Assembly: GCF_028623165.1 (NCBI RefSeq)
Contig: NZ_CP117768.1
Coordinates: 6,204,001-6,268,000 of the forward strand
Direction: 5' to 3'
DNA: 64,000 bases
Source of the DNA: Nostoc sp. UHCC 0926
Lineage (GTDB): Bacteria > Cyanobacteriota > Cyanobacteriia > Cyanobacteriales > Nostocaceae
A program made the translations under genes and the position numbers. Shown here in pieces: positions 45,064 to 53,374 of this stretch. Under the pieces are notes generated by a model. The model ran no database searches, was not told where the DNA came from, and worked only from the letters and a program-made list of their open reading frames with translations. Position 1 is the first letter of the stretch, and each line of letters starts with the position of its first letter.

Positions 45064-46032
45064 ATGCCTAGCCAAATCAATGTACAGGTACAAAAAATTC
45101 GAGCTATTGAATTAACGGTGACAAACTGCGATCGCTCTTTAAATTTCTATAAAGAAGCGCTTGGTTTTGAACTAATTTCTGACATCACAGTTGAAGGACA
45201 GGATTACAGCGACCTGGAAGCCATAACTGAGGCAAAAATTCGTATTGTCACCTTGCAACTAGGTGATGAACTCATCGAGTTGATGGAGTATCTAAATATT
45301 CAGGGAAAACCCATTCCAAAAGATTCTCAAAGTAATGATTTATGGTTTCAACATCTGGCAATTGTGGTGAGTGATATGGATCGCGCTTATGCACAAGTGT
45401 GTTCATTTCCGATTGAACCCATTTCAGTTGCACCGCAGACAATTCTATCTGATAATGAACAATCTGGTGGGGTTCGTGCCTTTAAGTTTAAAGACCCTGA
45501 TGGTCATGATTTAGAGTTAATTTGGTTTCCTGCCGGGAAAGGACAGGATGATAAATGGCATCAAAACAGGGATCGCTTGTTTTTGGGAATAGATCATAGT
45601 GCGATCGCTATTTCTAACACTGAGCAGAGTCTACACTTTTACCGCGACCTCCTGAGAATGCAAGTCGATAGCCACAGTCTCAACTGGCGTCCTACCCAAA
45701 CTCGCTTGGATGATTTGCCAGGAGCCAAAGTCCGAATTACAGCACTGCGACCTGCTCAAGGCGGCTTAGGGATTGAATTGCTAGACTACCTTGTGCCTGG
45801 AAAAGGTCGTCCTATACCGAGTGACTGGAAAAGTTGTGATATTGCGAGGGTGCAAATTGAGCTTGTTGTCAATGATATTGAGCAGACAGTAGAGATACTG
45901 CGGCAAAATGGGGTTCAGTTTGTGTCACCACGGATTGTGCGGTTTGCAGATAATACAAGTCCTTATCAAAGGGGTTGTGTAGTTAAAGACCCTGATGGAC
46001 ATGCAATATTGCTAATTGCAGAAGGTTATTAG
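45064..46032 (+). CDS. Two-domain VOC (glyoxalase/dioxygenase superfamily) protein
   Basis: 322 residues from the ATG at 45064. Two vicinal-oxygen-chelate modules in tandem (about 8-150 and 175-320), each with 'SLNFYKEALGFEL' or 'SLHFYRDLLRMQV', a Leu/Glu metal strand ('ELIELMEYL', 'IELLDYLVPG'), and 'KDPDGH' followed by 'ELIWF' or 'AILLIAEGY'. His and Glu in these strands form the metal site. Superfamily members are extradiol dioxygenases, glyoxalases or antibiotic-binding proteins; the particular reaction is not known. No neighbouring catabolic gene. Confidence 0.8.
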   Translation: MPSQINVQVQKIRAIELTVTNCDRSLNFYKEALGFELISDITVEGQDYSDLEAITEAKIRIVTLQLGDELIELMEYLNIQGKPIPKDSQSNDLWFQHLAIVVSDMDRAYAQVCSFPIEPISVAPQTILSDNEQSGGVRAFKFKDPDGHDLELIWFPAGKGQDDKWHQNRDRLFLGIDHSAIAISNTEQSLHFYRDLLRMQVDSHSLNWRPTQTRLDDLPGAKVRITALRPAQGGLGIELLDYLVPGKGRPIPSDWKSCDIARVQIELVVNDIEQTVEILRQNGVQFVSPRIVRFADNTSPYQRGCVVKDPDGHAILLIAEGY

Positions 46033-46301
46033 AGAAATTATCAGAAATCAAAAGTATAGGCTTGTGCTACATAACCCTTAATAAATTAGTCATGCTTTTG
46101 TCACACTTTTATCATATTTTTGCAATAACTCTGTCAATATAACGTGTGATGCTATAGCTCTGGGTTAAAAAATAGGTTCGCTCTATACCAAATCCACACA
46201 CCAGAGTTGATCGAGGAGAATCACTATCAGGTACAAACCGTTGTAGCATGACTCTTCAAATCAAAATTGCAAAATTTATCATAATTGGAAGGAAGAAGAA
46301 A

Positions 46302-46706
46302 ATGAATTGGAAACTACTTGCTTTGATCCCGGCTCTGACTCTAGCTACTGCTTTGCCTGGTTACTCTTTAACCAATAATAAAAGCCATAATCCGACTTCT
46401 GCTACCCACCTTGCACAAAATACTCCGCAAGGCAACATGATGAAAAAGCCTAATGCTATGCACAAGTCTAATGCTATGCACAAGTCTAATAGTATGGCAA
46501 ACCGTAGTAGCGTACTGACAGTAGGTAGCAGGGGAGAAGCAGTCAAAACTGCTCAGAATGCTTTAAAGCAGCAAGGATTCTATACCGCAAATGTGGATGG
46601 TGTCTTTGATAACAAGACACGTTTAGCGGTGATGAAATTTCAAAAGTCTAAAGGATTAAGAGCAGACGGAATACTTGGACGTCGCACTTTAGCATCTCTA
46701 AAATAA
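46302..46706 (+). CDS. Secreted peptidoglycan-binding domain protein
   Basis: 134 residues, ATG at 46302 with GGAAG and AAGAAG upstream; the longer frame from 46248 would bury the signal peptide. The signal sequence covers about the first 21 residues ('LLALIPALTLATALPGYS'). A Met/Lys/Asn-rich linker has three copies of a 6-7-residue unit ('NAMHKSNAMHKSNSM'). C-terminal PG_binding_1 domain (about 70-134: 'LTVGSRGEAVKTAQNALKQQ', 'GFYTANVDGVFDNKTRLAV') binds peptidoglycan. Likely periplasmic, perhaps wall-bound; no catalytic domain. Confidence 0.88.
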   Translation: MNWKLLALIPALTLATALPGYSLTNNKSHNPTSATHLAQNTPQGNMMKKPNAMHKSNAMHKSNSMANRSSVLTVGSRGEAVKTAQNALKQQGFYTANVDGVFDNKTRLAVMKFQKSKGLRADGILGRRTLASLK

Positions 46707-46883
46707 GATGATTTGCAAGGGACAGGGAATAGGGAACAGATAAGAAACATAAGTGGAGAGTGAGTTAAAAGCTCACTTAAAAATGCATATGTTTTAAGGG
46801 GACTCTCCGATTCCAAAATAGTAGTTCAGCAGCCCCCGCATTTCAGGGGCTGAATCAAACGATTTGATCAATCCTTGGACTGA

Positions 46884-47034
46884 TACCATTTATTTGTGAG
46901 GCTGCGCCAAATTTTATTGGCTTCTTATTTCTTTCTTTCTTTGTGTCCTACCCTGCGGGAAGCCGCTCCGCGTCTATGCGTCCTTTGCGGTTCGTTCCTC
47001 ATTTCGTTTGGCGCATCTTCATACAGAATTGGTA
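46884..47034. repeat. Family B MITE-like element overlapping a gene end
   Basis: Left TACCATTTATTTGTGAGG, right inverse TACCAATTCTGTATGAAGAT, with 'GCGCCAAA' / 'TTTGGCGC' inner arms. The right end provides the stop codon of the minus-strand hypothetical gene. Confidence 0.75.
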
Positions 47035-47573
47035 TGACGGAGCAAGTGGAGTATTCCCTCTGTCAGTAGGGGTTTGGGGATTGCGATCGCTGTCAGCCAC
47101 TGACGAATTCTGGCTGTTTCCCCTGTACTTAGCCAAGGCTGAAGCAGTGCAAGACATAGCGACGCACCAGACATGATGTAGACAACCCACATCACCCAAA
47201 ACAAAGCTGGGTGTAACGCCCCTAGCCAAGCCACAGAGCTAGAGGCGATACACCCCAGAAGCAACCAAGCCCCCAGGTGTATCGCCTTTGCCATTAGTAT
47301 TTTATCCTTGATTTTGGCTTTTAACTCTTCAACCCGTTGTGAAGCCTTGTCCTCAGCCCGGTCTAGACCGAAACCCAGTTTTGCATATTCCGGTCTGAGT
47401 GTGTGCAGATGCCTTGCGGTTAATGCATCAGCGCGTTTTTTAGTGAGCTCCTTGTCAGCAACTCCCTTGACGCGATCGCTTGTGGGTTTACACTTCTTTT
47501 CTAGAGCGATGGCTAGCTTTCGGCTCAATAATATACCAAAATGAATGCGTGAATTACTCAAATGAGTAAGCAA
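47019..47573 (-). CDS. Hypothetical membrane protein bounded by repeats
   Basis: 184 codons opening with TTG at 47573; no ATG is available. The N-terminal half is basic and helical ('KCKPTSDRVKGVADKELTKKRADALTARHLHTL'), then two hydrophobic segments ('AIHLGAWLLLGCIASSSVAWL', 'LFWVMWVVYIMSGASLCLAL'). I recognise no family. The 5' end meets the 42-bp tandem array and the 3' end ('RHTNSV' and stop) lies in a MITE end, so both termini may be secondary. It could be a truncated gene that is still open. Confidence 0.5.
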   Translation of the reverse strand: MLTHLSNSRIHFGILLSRKLAIALEKKCKPTSDRVKGVADKELTKKRADALTARHLHTLRPEYAKLGFGLDRAEDKASQRVEELKAKIKDKILMAKAIHLGAWLLLGCIASSSVAWLGALHPALFWVMWVVYIMSGASLCLALLQPWLSTGETARIRQWLTAIAIPKPLLTEGILHLLRHTNSV

Positions 47574-47583
47574 ACCGGGGTTT

Positions 47584-47880
47584 GAGAAAGTAAAAGCTCA
47601 TTTTACTTGCGGAAAACACCAAAATGAGAAAGTAAAAGCTCATTTTACTTGCGGAAAACACTAAAATGAGAAAGTAAAAGCTGCTTTTGTTTGTGGAAAA
47701 CACTAAAATGAGAAAGTAAAAGCTGCTTTTGAGGAAGTAAAAGCTGCTTTTGTTTGTGGAAAACACTAAAATGCGAAATTAAAAGCTGCTTTTGAGAAAG
47801 TAAAAGCTGCTTTTGTTTGTGGAAAACACTAAAAAGGGAAAGTAAAAGCTGCTTTTGAGAAAGTAAAAGCTCATATTGAA
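47584..47880. repeat. 42/21-bp tandem repeat array
   Basis: Units GAGAAAGTAAAAGCTGCTTTT (21 bp) alternate with a second 21-bp half TGTTTGTGGAAAACACTAAAA or ACTTGCGGAAAACACYAAAA. There are about five full 42-bp copies and three extra half units. In one frame it reads 'EKVKAAF' heptads broken by TAA in the second half. It separates two gene fragments. Confidence 0.9.
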
Positions 47881-48057
47881 CAAGTAATCAAGCATTTTTA
47901 CTTATTCAATACGAATTTTAGTCTAGGCGATGAAAATTATGATGCAATTAATGAACGGTTGACTCAAGTTTTGAGTGAATGCCAGGAAGATTTAGAGTTA
48001 GGGGCAATTATTTCTGTAAGTAATGAAACTTTCCGAGTGAGGCGATTGCCTATATAA
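47842..48057 (+). pseudogene. C-terminal gene remnant after the tandem array
   Basis: 72 codons without a start, entering from the tandem array ('VKAAFEKVKAHIEQVIKHFYLFNTNF') and continuing as ordinary protein sequence ('SLGDENYDAINERLTQVLSE', 'LGAIISVSNETFRVRRLPI') to TAA. The TAA in the preceding array copy blocks any upstream extension. It is probably the end of a gene whose 5' part was lost or swamped by array growth. Family unknown. Confidence 0.5.
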
Positions 48058-48222
48058 CAATACGCTTGGGTTAAGGCTAAAAACTAAAACTGGCGTAGGT
48101 TGGGGAACCTCATTCTACCTCAGAGTTTAGAACAGGAAAAGCCGAGTTAAAGCGATACCTTCGGTAAGCTAAGAATCAAAGCCTCTCTCCCTGTGGGGGA
48201 GAGGTTTGGAGAGGGGTTCTAA

Positions 48223-48335
48223 TACCAATTCTCCCTAAACTTGCACTTAATGATTATTCCTTCTTCCTTGGCGTATTTGGCGTACTTGGCGGTTCGTTTA
48301 ATAAAAATTAAGTGCATCTTCATAGCGAATTGGTA
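48223..48335. repeat. Family B MITE-like element
   Basis: Start TACCAATTCTCCCTAAAC, end inverse of GCGAATTGGTA; the same as the copy at 22310 without its insert. No gene in 48058-48621 apart from this and short CCCCAGCCCC-type sequence. Confidence 0.85.
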
Positions 48336-48621
48336 TAAGAATAAGTTGCACATCGCGTAAATTTGAGATAAAAGCTTGAACGTTGAAGCTGAGAACTTGA
48401 ATTTTACTCCTTTCAGGTGAAGCGATGCCTGAGTTGAGCTACGCCTACGCAAAAAATTGCTGAAACCACAGGAGATAGAGGCGGATGATTTGAGCGAATA
48501 ACCGATAAAAGTTACATTTTCCACTGTAACAAACCCTTACCCCCAGCCCCATTCCTTACAATAGAAAGTGGTTTTATTCACTTCCCTTCTTGAGGGAATC
48601 TCAAAGTCAACACACCAACTG

Positions 48622-49308
48622 ATGCAATTTGATACCCAACTGCTACCACGGATTAATGCCACATCCAAGAGAGAAAATGGTAAACAATATTATGTAGATG
48701 CCAACGGAAATCGCTTTCCCAGCGTGACTACAATCCTTAATGCCACCAAATCACAAGCAGACCGAGACAGATTATTAAACTGGAAAGCGCGTGTTGGTAC
48801 AGAAGAAGCTACCCGCATTACTACATCTGCTAGTCGTCGGGGAACCCAAACACACAAGCAAATTGAGCGCTACCTCCTTGGTCAAAACCCTGTTTGTTCC
48901 GAAGCGAGTCGCCCTTATTGGGAGAGTATCAAGCCAGTTTTACAAGAAATCGACACAGTTAGACTCGTGGAAGGCTCTGTTTTTCATCATGATTTGAGCT
49001 ATTCTGGCAAAGTTGATTGTATTGCCAGCTATCAAGGTATTCCCTGTATTTGCGAGTGGAAAACAGCAGACAAACCCAAAGGCTCAATTGAGCATTTATA
49101 TGAACATCCACTGCAACTTACAGCGTACATAGGAGCAGCTAACGAGTATTATCGAGATTATGGCATTCAGCTAAAGCACGCTCTCTTGGTAGTAGCGATT
49201 CCAGAAATGCCAGCAGAGGTATTTTGGTTTGAATCAGCACTCATCAAAGATTACTGGGAGCAGTGGGAAAAAAGAGTCGCCGAGTATTGGGAACGCAAAA
49301 GTGTTTAG
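48622..49308 (+). CDS. PD-(D/E)XK exonuclease, MGME1-like
   Basis: 228 residues from the ATG at 48622 (a GTG at 48568 would add 18). 'YYVDANGNRFPSVTTILNATK' at the start and the nuclease core 'GSVFHHDLSYSGKVDCIA...CICEWKTADKPK' near 125-160 match the RecB-like family that includes the mitochondrial genome maintenance exonuclease 1. Catalytic set: Glu/Gly in 'LVEGSVF', Asp in 'GKVDC', Glu and Lys in 'EWK'. 'HPLQLTAYIGAAN' supplies the conserved Gln. Probably degrades single-strand DNA ends. Stand-alone gene between repeats; role in repair or phage-derived origin both possible. Confidence 0.8.
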   Translation: MQFDTQLLPRINATSKRENGKQYYVDANGNRFPSVTTILNATKSQADRDRLLNWKARVGTEEATRITTSASRRGTQTHKQIERYLLGQNPVCSEASRPYWESIKPVLQEIDTVRLVEGSVFHHDLSYSGKVDCIASYQGIPCICEWKTADKPKGSIEHLYEHPLQLTAYIGAANEYYRDYGIQLKHALLVVAIPEMPAEVFWFESALIKDYWEQWEKRVAEYWERKSV

Positions 49309-49364
49309 GGTTAGTGAGTGGCATTGCAGAGAAGTTTTTAGCAGATATGGAAATTTCCCGATTT

Positions 49365-49442
49365 ACAGCAGAATTCAAGTATTTGAACCACATCTGTCGT
49401 AGGGGCGCAAGGCCTTGCGCCCCTACCGCGTGGTCTATTTAC
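49365..49442. repeat. Family E 78-bp repeat, copy 2
   Basis: Inverse of the copy at 36893-36970, one mismatch. Both carry the same GGGGCGCAAGG palindrome. Confidence 0.9.
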
Positions 49443-49452
49443 TTATTAGTGA

Positions 49453-50895
49453 TTAAAGTAAAGGAGTCAGCAATCGAGATACTCTCACAGCTAACTTGAA
49501 CCAAAAAGGTTTTTTATCGTACTCATCAAGATCAACAGCAACACAGACAGCTAAATCATCCTCTAACATCTTTTTCACACTTTGGACAAACCGAGGCTCG
49601 GTAACAAAACCCATAACTTCAAAGTTGAGGGAAAAAGAGCGACTATCTAAATTAACAGTTCCTACCCCTGCTAAATTCTCATCAATGACTATAATTTTCT
49701 GGTGCATAAACCCATTTTTGTAACGATACAACTTGATACCGATTTTTTCCATTTCGGTGTAGTAAGAGAAGGAACATAAATAAACAAATAAGTGATCAGG
49801 TCGATTTGGTAAGAGAATTCGCACATCTACACCTCGCATTGCTGCCAGTTTTAAAGCTGACAATGTTGCCTCGTCCGGTACAAAGTATGGACTAGCAATC
49901 CAGAGATGAGTTTGAGCTTGATTAATTAGTTCGACGAAAAAAAGCTTACAAGCTGGTAGCGTATCTGCGGGGCCTGTAGGAAGAATGAATGCAGTTTGAT
50001 TAGTTTCCCGATTAATTTTTACCTGCCAATTAACTTCGAGAAGTTTTCGAGTCGCCCAATACCAATCTCGCACAAAGGAGTTTTGTAGACTTTGCACAGT
50101 TGGGCCTTCGAGCATCATGTGGGTGTCACGCCAAGGACTCAATCGAGGATTTTTTCCTAAATATTCGTCACCAATATTCAGTCCACCGACAAATGCTATT
50201 TCTCCATCCACCACCAAAATTTTCCGATGATTGCGAAAATTATATTGGAGCCGATTACCTTGACCTTGGGTGGTGTTAAATGCACTTACTGCAATTCCAT
50301 GCTGTTCTAAAGACTCGATATAAGGGCGAGATATTTTCTTGGAACCAATTTCATCGTAGAGAAAGTAGATGTTTATTCCTTGCTTGGCTTTCGCAATCAA
50401 TGCTTCTTTAAACTCATTACCAGCTTGGTCATCGTTAACAGTATAGAATTGGAACAAAATATAATTTGTCGCCAATGCAATCTTTTTCAGCATCGCTTCA
50501 AAGGTTTGCTGACCATCAATCAGTAATTCGGCAGCATTACCTGATGTGAAAGGAATTTCTGTAAAAGCCTTCGCTAATGGTTGCAACTCGGCTAGATTAT
50601 CTGGTGGCGCAACCTGAAATTTAATAATTTCGCTATAAATCGGCTGAATAAGGTTGTAGTGTTGTGCATAGACTGAGCGCAGTGTTTCAGCATATCCATG
50701 AAATTTAGTTCTTCCTAAAATCCAATACAACGGAATAGCTACCCAGGGAAAGGTAATTAGAGAAATGCTCCAGGCAACTGCCCCTTGGGAAGAACGTACA
50801 TTCATCACTGCATGGGCTGCATGTGCAACTCCCACGACATGAGCAACAACTGTAGTTGTGCTAAAAATAGCTAAAACACCAGCATCTACAAGCAT
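49453..50895 (-). CDS. cls: Cardiolipin synthase-type phospholipase D
   Basis: 480 residues from the ATG at 50895. Two hydrophobic N-terminal segments ('AGVLAIFSTTTVVAHVVGVAHAAHAV', 'ISLITFPWVAIPLYWILG'), then two HKD motifs: 'RNHRKILVVDGEIAFVGG' near 222 and 'FMHQKIIVIDENLAGVGTVN' near 400. This is the bacterial cardiolipin synthase layout: condensation of two phosphatidylglycerols in the membrane. Cyanobacteria contain little cardiolipin, so other phosphodiester substrates are possible. Its start is one base from the stop of the upstream EEP gene, so the two are an operon. Confidence 0.87.
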   Translation of the reverse strand: MLVDAGVLAIFSTTTVVAHVVGVAHAAHAVMNVRSSQGAVAWSISLITFPWVAIPLYWILGRTKFHGYAETLRSVYAQHYNLIQPIYSEIIKFQVAPPDNLAELQPLAKAFTEIPFTSGNAAELLIDGQQTFEAMLKKIALATNYILFQFYTVNDDQAGNEFKEALIAKAKQGINIYFLYDEIGSKKISRPYIESLEQHGIAVSAFNTTQGQGNRLQYNFRNHRKILVVDGEIAFVGGLNIGDEYLGKNPRLSPWRDTHMMLEGPTVQSLQNSFVRDWYWATRKLLEVNWQVKINRETNQTAFILPTGPADTLPACKLFFVELINQAQTHLWIASPYFVPDEATLSALKLAAMRGVDVRILLPNRPDHLFVYLCSFSYYTEMEKIGIKLYRYKNGFMHQKIIVIDENLAGVGTVNLDSRSFSLNFEVMGFVTEPRFVQSVKKMLEDDLAVCVAVDLDEYDKKPFWFKLAVRVSRLLTPLL

Positions 50896-50896
50896 T

Positions 50897-51742
50897 TTAA
50901 TTTTTTTGAGGATTGATATAAGTAAATTCTGCCAGCAATGGCTTATGATCGGATGAACAAATTTGGTCTAGCACTTTAGCACTGGCTTTCTTCACACTAA
51001 GATTTCGATAAAAGATATGATCTAAAGGGGGTGATAACAGGAAGCGTTTAATTTTCTCCTGCTCATGAGGTGCGAAAATTACTGGGGTTAATCCCAATTG
51101 AGTTGTTACTTGATTGAGGATAACTGCTCTTTTTTGACTCCAAGTATTGAAATCTCCTGAAAATATTAGTGGGCCACGATGTGTAGATAAGGCTAGCTCT
51201 AATTCATTTAGTTGTATTTTAAATTTATTTAAATCTACAAAATTTATCAGATGACTATTTATTGTCAGGAGAGTTGTGCTTTTATCAGATAGCAGATACT
51301 CTGTAACTAAAGAAATTTTAGGAGTTCTAACAATTGGCTCATAATGTTTAGTAGTTATAACTTTTTTTGTAATTGGACTGATTGTAGCTGCTGTGAAAAT
51401 CCCTGAATAGCTTTGATGATGAATATCTACAAAGTTCGGGGCAAAATTCCAATTCATTTTCAGCCATTTTTCTAATTTATCTGCTTCTAACTTTAGGGAA
51501 AACTCTTGTAAAAATATGAGATTGGGTTGGTAAGTTTCAATTATTTTTGAAAAATCTGTTAGCCAAGTTTTATTATAGTTTTGTTTAGCAATATTCCAAC
51601 TGAGAACTTTAATTGAGTTACTATTGATTTCTATTTGGAGGGAATTATTTTTCTCAATTGTGAGTTCTTGGAGACGAAGAAATCTATAAGATGGAACAAA
51701 TTTCGTAACGAGAGTGTTTACGTGTTCTTGAATATTAGGCAT
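50897..51742 (-). CDS. Endonuclease/exonuclease/phosphatase (EEP) family protein
   Basis: 281 residues from the ATG at 51742. EEP core motifs in order: 'VLSWNIAKQN' near 47, 'LIFLQEF' near 74 (metal-binding Glu), 'NSHLINF' near 165, 'SGDFNTW' near 195 and 'SSDHKPLLAEF' near 265 with the catalytic Asp-His. Hydrolyses phosphodiester or phosphomonoester bonds with Mg2+: DNA, lipids or inositol phosphates are known family substrates. Adjacent and coupled to cardiolipin synthase, so a lipid phosphodiester is a reasonable guess. No signal peptide. Confidence 0.82.
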   Translation of the reverse strand: MPNIQEHVNTLVTKFVPSYRFLRLQELTIEKNNSLQIEINSNSIKVLSWNIAKQNYNKTWLTDFSKIIETYQPNLIFLQEFSLKLEADKLEKWLKMNWNFAPNFVDIHHQSYSGIFTAATISPITKKVITTKHYEPIVRTPKISLVTEYLLSDKSTTLLTINSHLINFVDLNKFKIQLNELELALSTHRGPLIFSGDFNTWSQKRAVILNQVTTQLGLTPVIFAPHEQEKIKRFLLSPPLDHIFYRNLSVKKASAKVLDQICSSDHKPLLAEFTYINPQKN

Positions 51743-51831
51743 CACTAATATTAAACTAAATTTTTTCTAGCTTAACGCTATTGGACGGTCGTTAGAGAGT
51801 TATGTTGCAAAACTTGGAAAGCTTGGATAGG

Positions 51832-51976
51832 TATAGCGATCCTATTTTAGTTGTAAAAATTATCGAACCGCCTTCTCTGCGAGAGGCTTTGCCAACGCGC
51901 AGCGTCTCGCAGAGAAGCCGCCAAGAGCGCCAAGAGAAGAAGGAAAGAAGTTTAGGAATCATTTAGGACTGCTATA
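51832..51976. repeat. Family A MITE-like element
   Basis: Ends TATAGCGATCCTATTTTAG and inverse TATAGCAGTCCTAAATGATT. Interior: 'CGAACCGCCTTCTCTGCGAG' and 'GCGCAGCGTCTCGCAGAG'. Confidence 0.8.
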
Positions 51977-51992
51977 GATACATAAGCTGTGT

Positions 51993-52140
51993 CCCTCACT
52001 ACTGGATTGGAACCCCTGGATCATCTTTACGACTTTGCCATTTGGCGTAACCATCTGATGTTCACCTTCTGCAATATCCAGTAGTAATTGCGCTGTGATT
52101 TTACCATCTTTGGTAACTGTGGCAATTGTTTCTATACTTT
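51993..52140 (-). pseudogene. Degenerate small gene (antitoxin-like fold)
   Basis: The minus strand from 52140 reads 'SIETIATVTKDGKITAQLLLDIAEGEHQMVTPNGK', which resembles small cyanobacterial proteins of the pattern 'TIATVTEDGKLTVQ...PPGEH', often found as antitoxin-like partners. AAGGAGAT lies just ahead, but no ATG follows in frame. The end runs into the MITE. Likely a decayed copy with no partner toxin. Confidence 0.4.
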
Positions 52141-52159
52141 TTATCTCCTTTCTCTTTAA

Positions 52160-53374
52160 TCAATCCATTACAGCTAACACAGCTTTCGGCAATAATTTAT
52201 CTTTAAACCAAACAATTCTCGCGGGAACATCATTTAATTTTACTCCCGCCTTTTCTAAATTAAGTCGCTCGGAAATTGCCAAAATTAAGTCGTCACGTTC
52301 AGCCCGCCGCACCTGAGAAAACTTCTTTTGTAAATATTCTGGCCGCCAATAACCAACAATTTCTAATAAGAAGGTGCGCCCATCAGAATGCACCAAGCGA
52401 AAATCAGGAATCATCACACTACCGGGGATTGGGATCAAATCAACTTCTCGCTCTAACGCCCAACCACTTTTCAAAGCATCCCACTTATCAGCAAAGGATG
52501 CTTCTAGCATACTATCGTAGGGCTTACCTGGTGGATAATGGGATACCAAACCACATTCAGAATTAAGGGTGAAACGTCCAGTTTTCCACGTATTTGTATA
52601 GGCGTCGCGGCTTTGGAGAATGGACGAAAGACTCCATTTGGTAACGTGAAGTAAAGCGGGAATAAGTTTAGCGATCGCTAACCCATACCGCGTACTAGGA
52701 TTAAACAAACTCGTCGGCCCGTCAATGGTAATTGTAAACCCGTGGTCAGCATCACCCTCAATATAAGCCATCAATTGAAACAACTTTAGATAGCGAAATA
52801 ACAGCTTATATTCACCCGGAACATTGCGATGAGCATTTAACACCAGTTGACTGGCTTTATAAAATACACCCTGTACCTGAGATAAGTTATATCGATTTAA
52901 CAAATCTGGCGCTGTTGGTGCATCAAAAACAGTCAAAATCTTATTTTCAGATAAATCAGCATATAATCCATTCCGAACCTGCTCCAATAGAACTTCCCGC
53001 TCAAGTTCTTGAGTTAACTCATCAGCAACTTTACCAAGAGTAACTTGTGTTGATTCCCGACTAGAAACAGACTTTGAAGCCAACGAGAATACCCGTTCTC
53101 TTAACATTTGTGGTTCCAAAGGACTAATCACCTCAAAAGTGCAAAAACTGCTTTTGAGAATATAAGCTAATCCCCGCTTCACCCGATAATCTGTAGAATC
53201 TCCTTCAAAATCAGTCAGCTGTCGCTCAAGCACACCCTGAGTCTTCCCCACCGCTGATTGAAAATAATTAATTAACTCAATCGCCAACTCCGAAGTTTTC
53301 TGATCAATCTTCAGTCTCTTCGGAATGATCTCCTCCCCGTTTTGGCGATGCATCAGTAACTCTGTCGGTAACAT
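52160..53374 (-). CDS. DUF790/Bax1-like nuclease
   Basis: 404 residues from the ATG at 53374. The family start 'MLPTELLMHRQNGEEIIPKRL' and the C-terminal nuclease-like region (about 285-385: 'GWALEREVDLIPIPGSVMIPDF', 'FLLEIVGYWRPEYLQKK') match DUF790, known in archaea as Bax1, the partner of helicase XPB. Asp in 'IPDF', Glu in 'LLEIVGYW' and Lys in 'YLQKK' are the PD-(D/E)XK-type catalytic candidates. The middle is helical. It overlaps the XPB-like gene by 71 bp and is read in a different frame. Probable job: cutting DNA opened by the helicase. Confidence 0.87.
   Translation of the reverse strand: MLPTELLMHRQNGEEIIPKRLKIDQKTSELAIELINYFQSAVGKTQGVLERQLTDFEGDSTDYRVKRGLAYILKSSFCTFEVISPLEPQMLRERVFSLASKSVSSRESTQVTLGKVADELTQELEREVLLEQVRNGLYADLSENKILTVFDAPTAPDLLNRYNLSQVQGVFYKASQLVLNAHRNVPGEYKLLFRYLKLFQLMAYIEGDADHGFTITIDGPTSLFNPSTRYGLAIAKLIPALLHVTKWSLSSILQSRDAYTNTWKTGRFTLNSECGLVSHYPPGKPYDSMLEASFADKWDALKSGWALEREVDLIPIPGSVMIPDFRLVHSDGRTFLLEIVGYWRPEYLQKKFSQVRRAERDDLILAISERLNLEKAGVKLNDVPARIVWFKDKLLPKAVLAVMD

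Noticed and set aside
47554..47766. Minus-strand 'SFYFLILVFS' repeat frame
   Set aside because: Only a translation of the 21/42-bp array in another frame.
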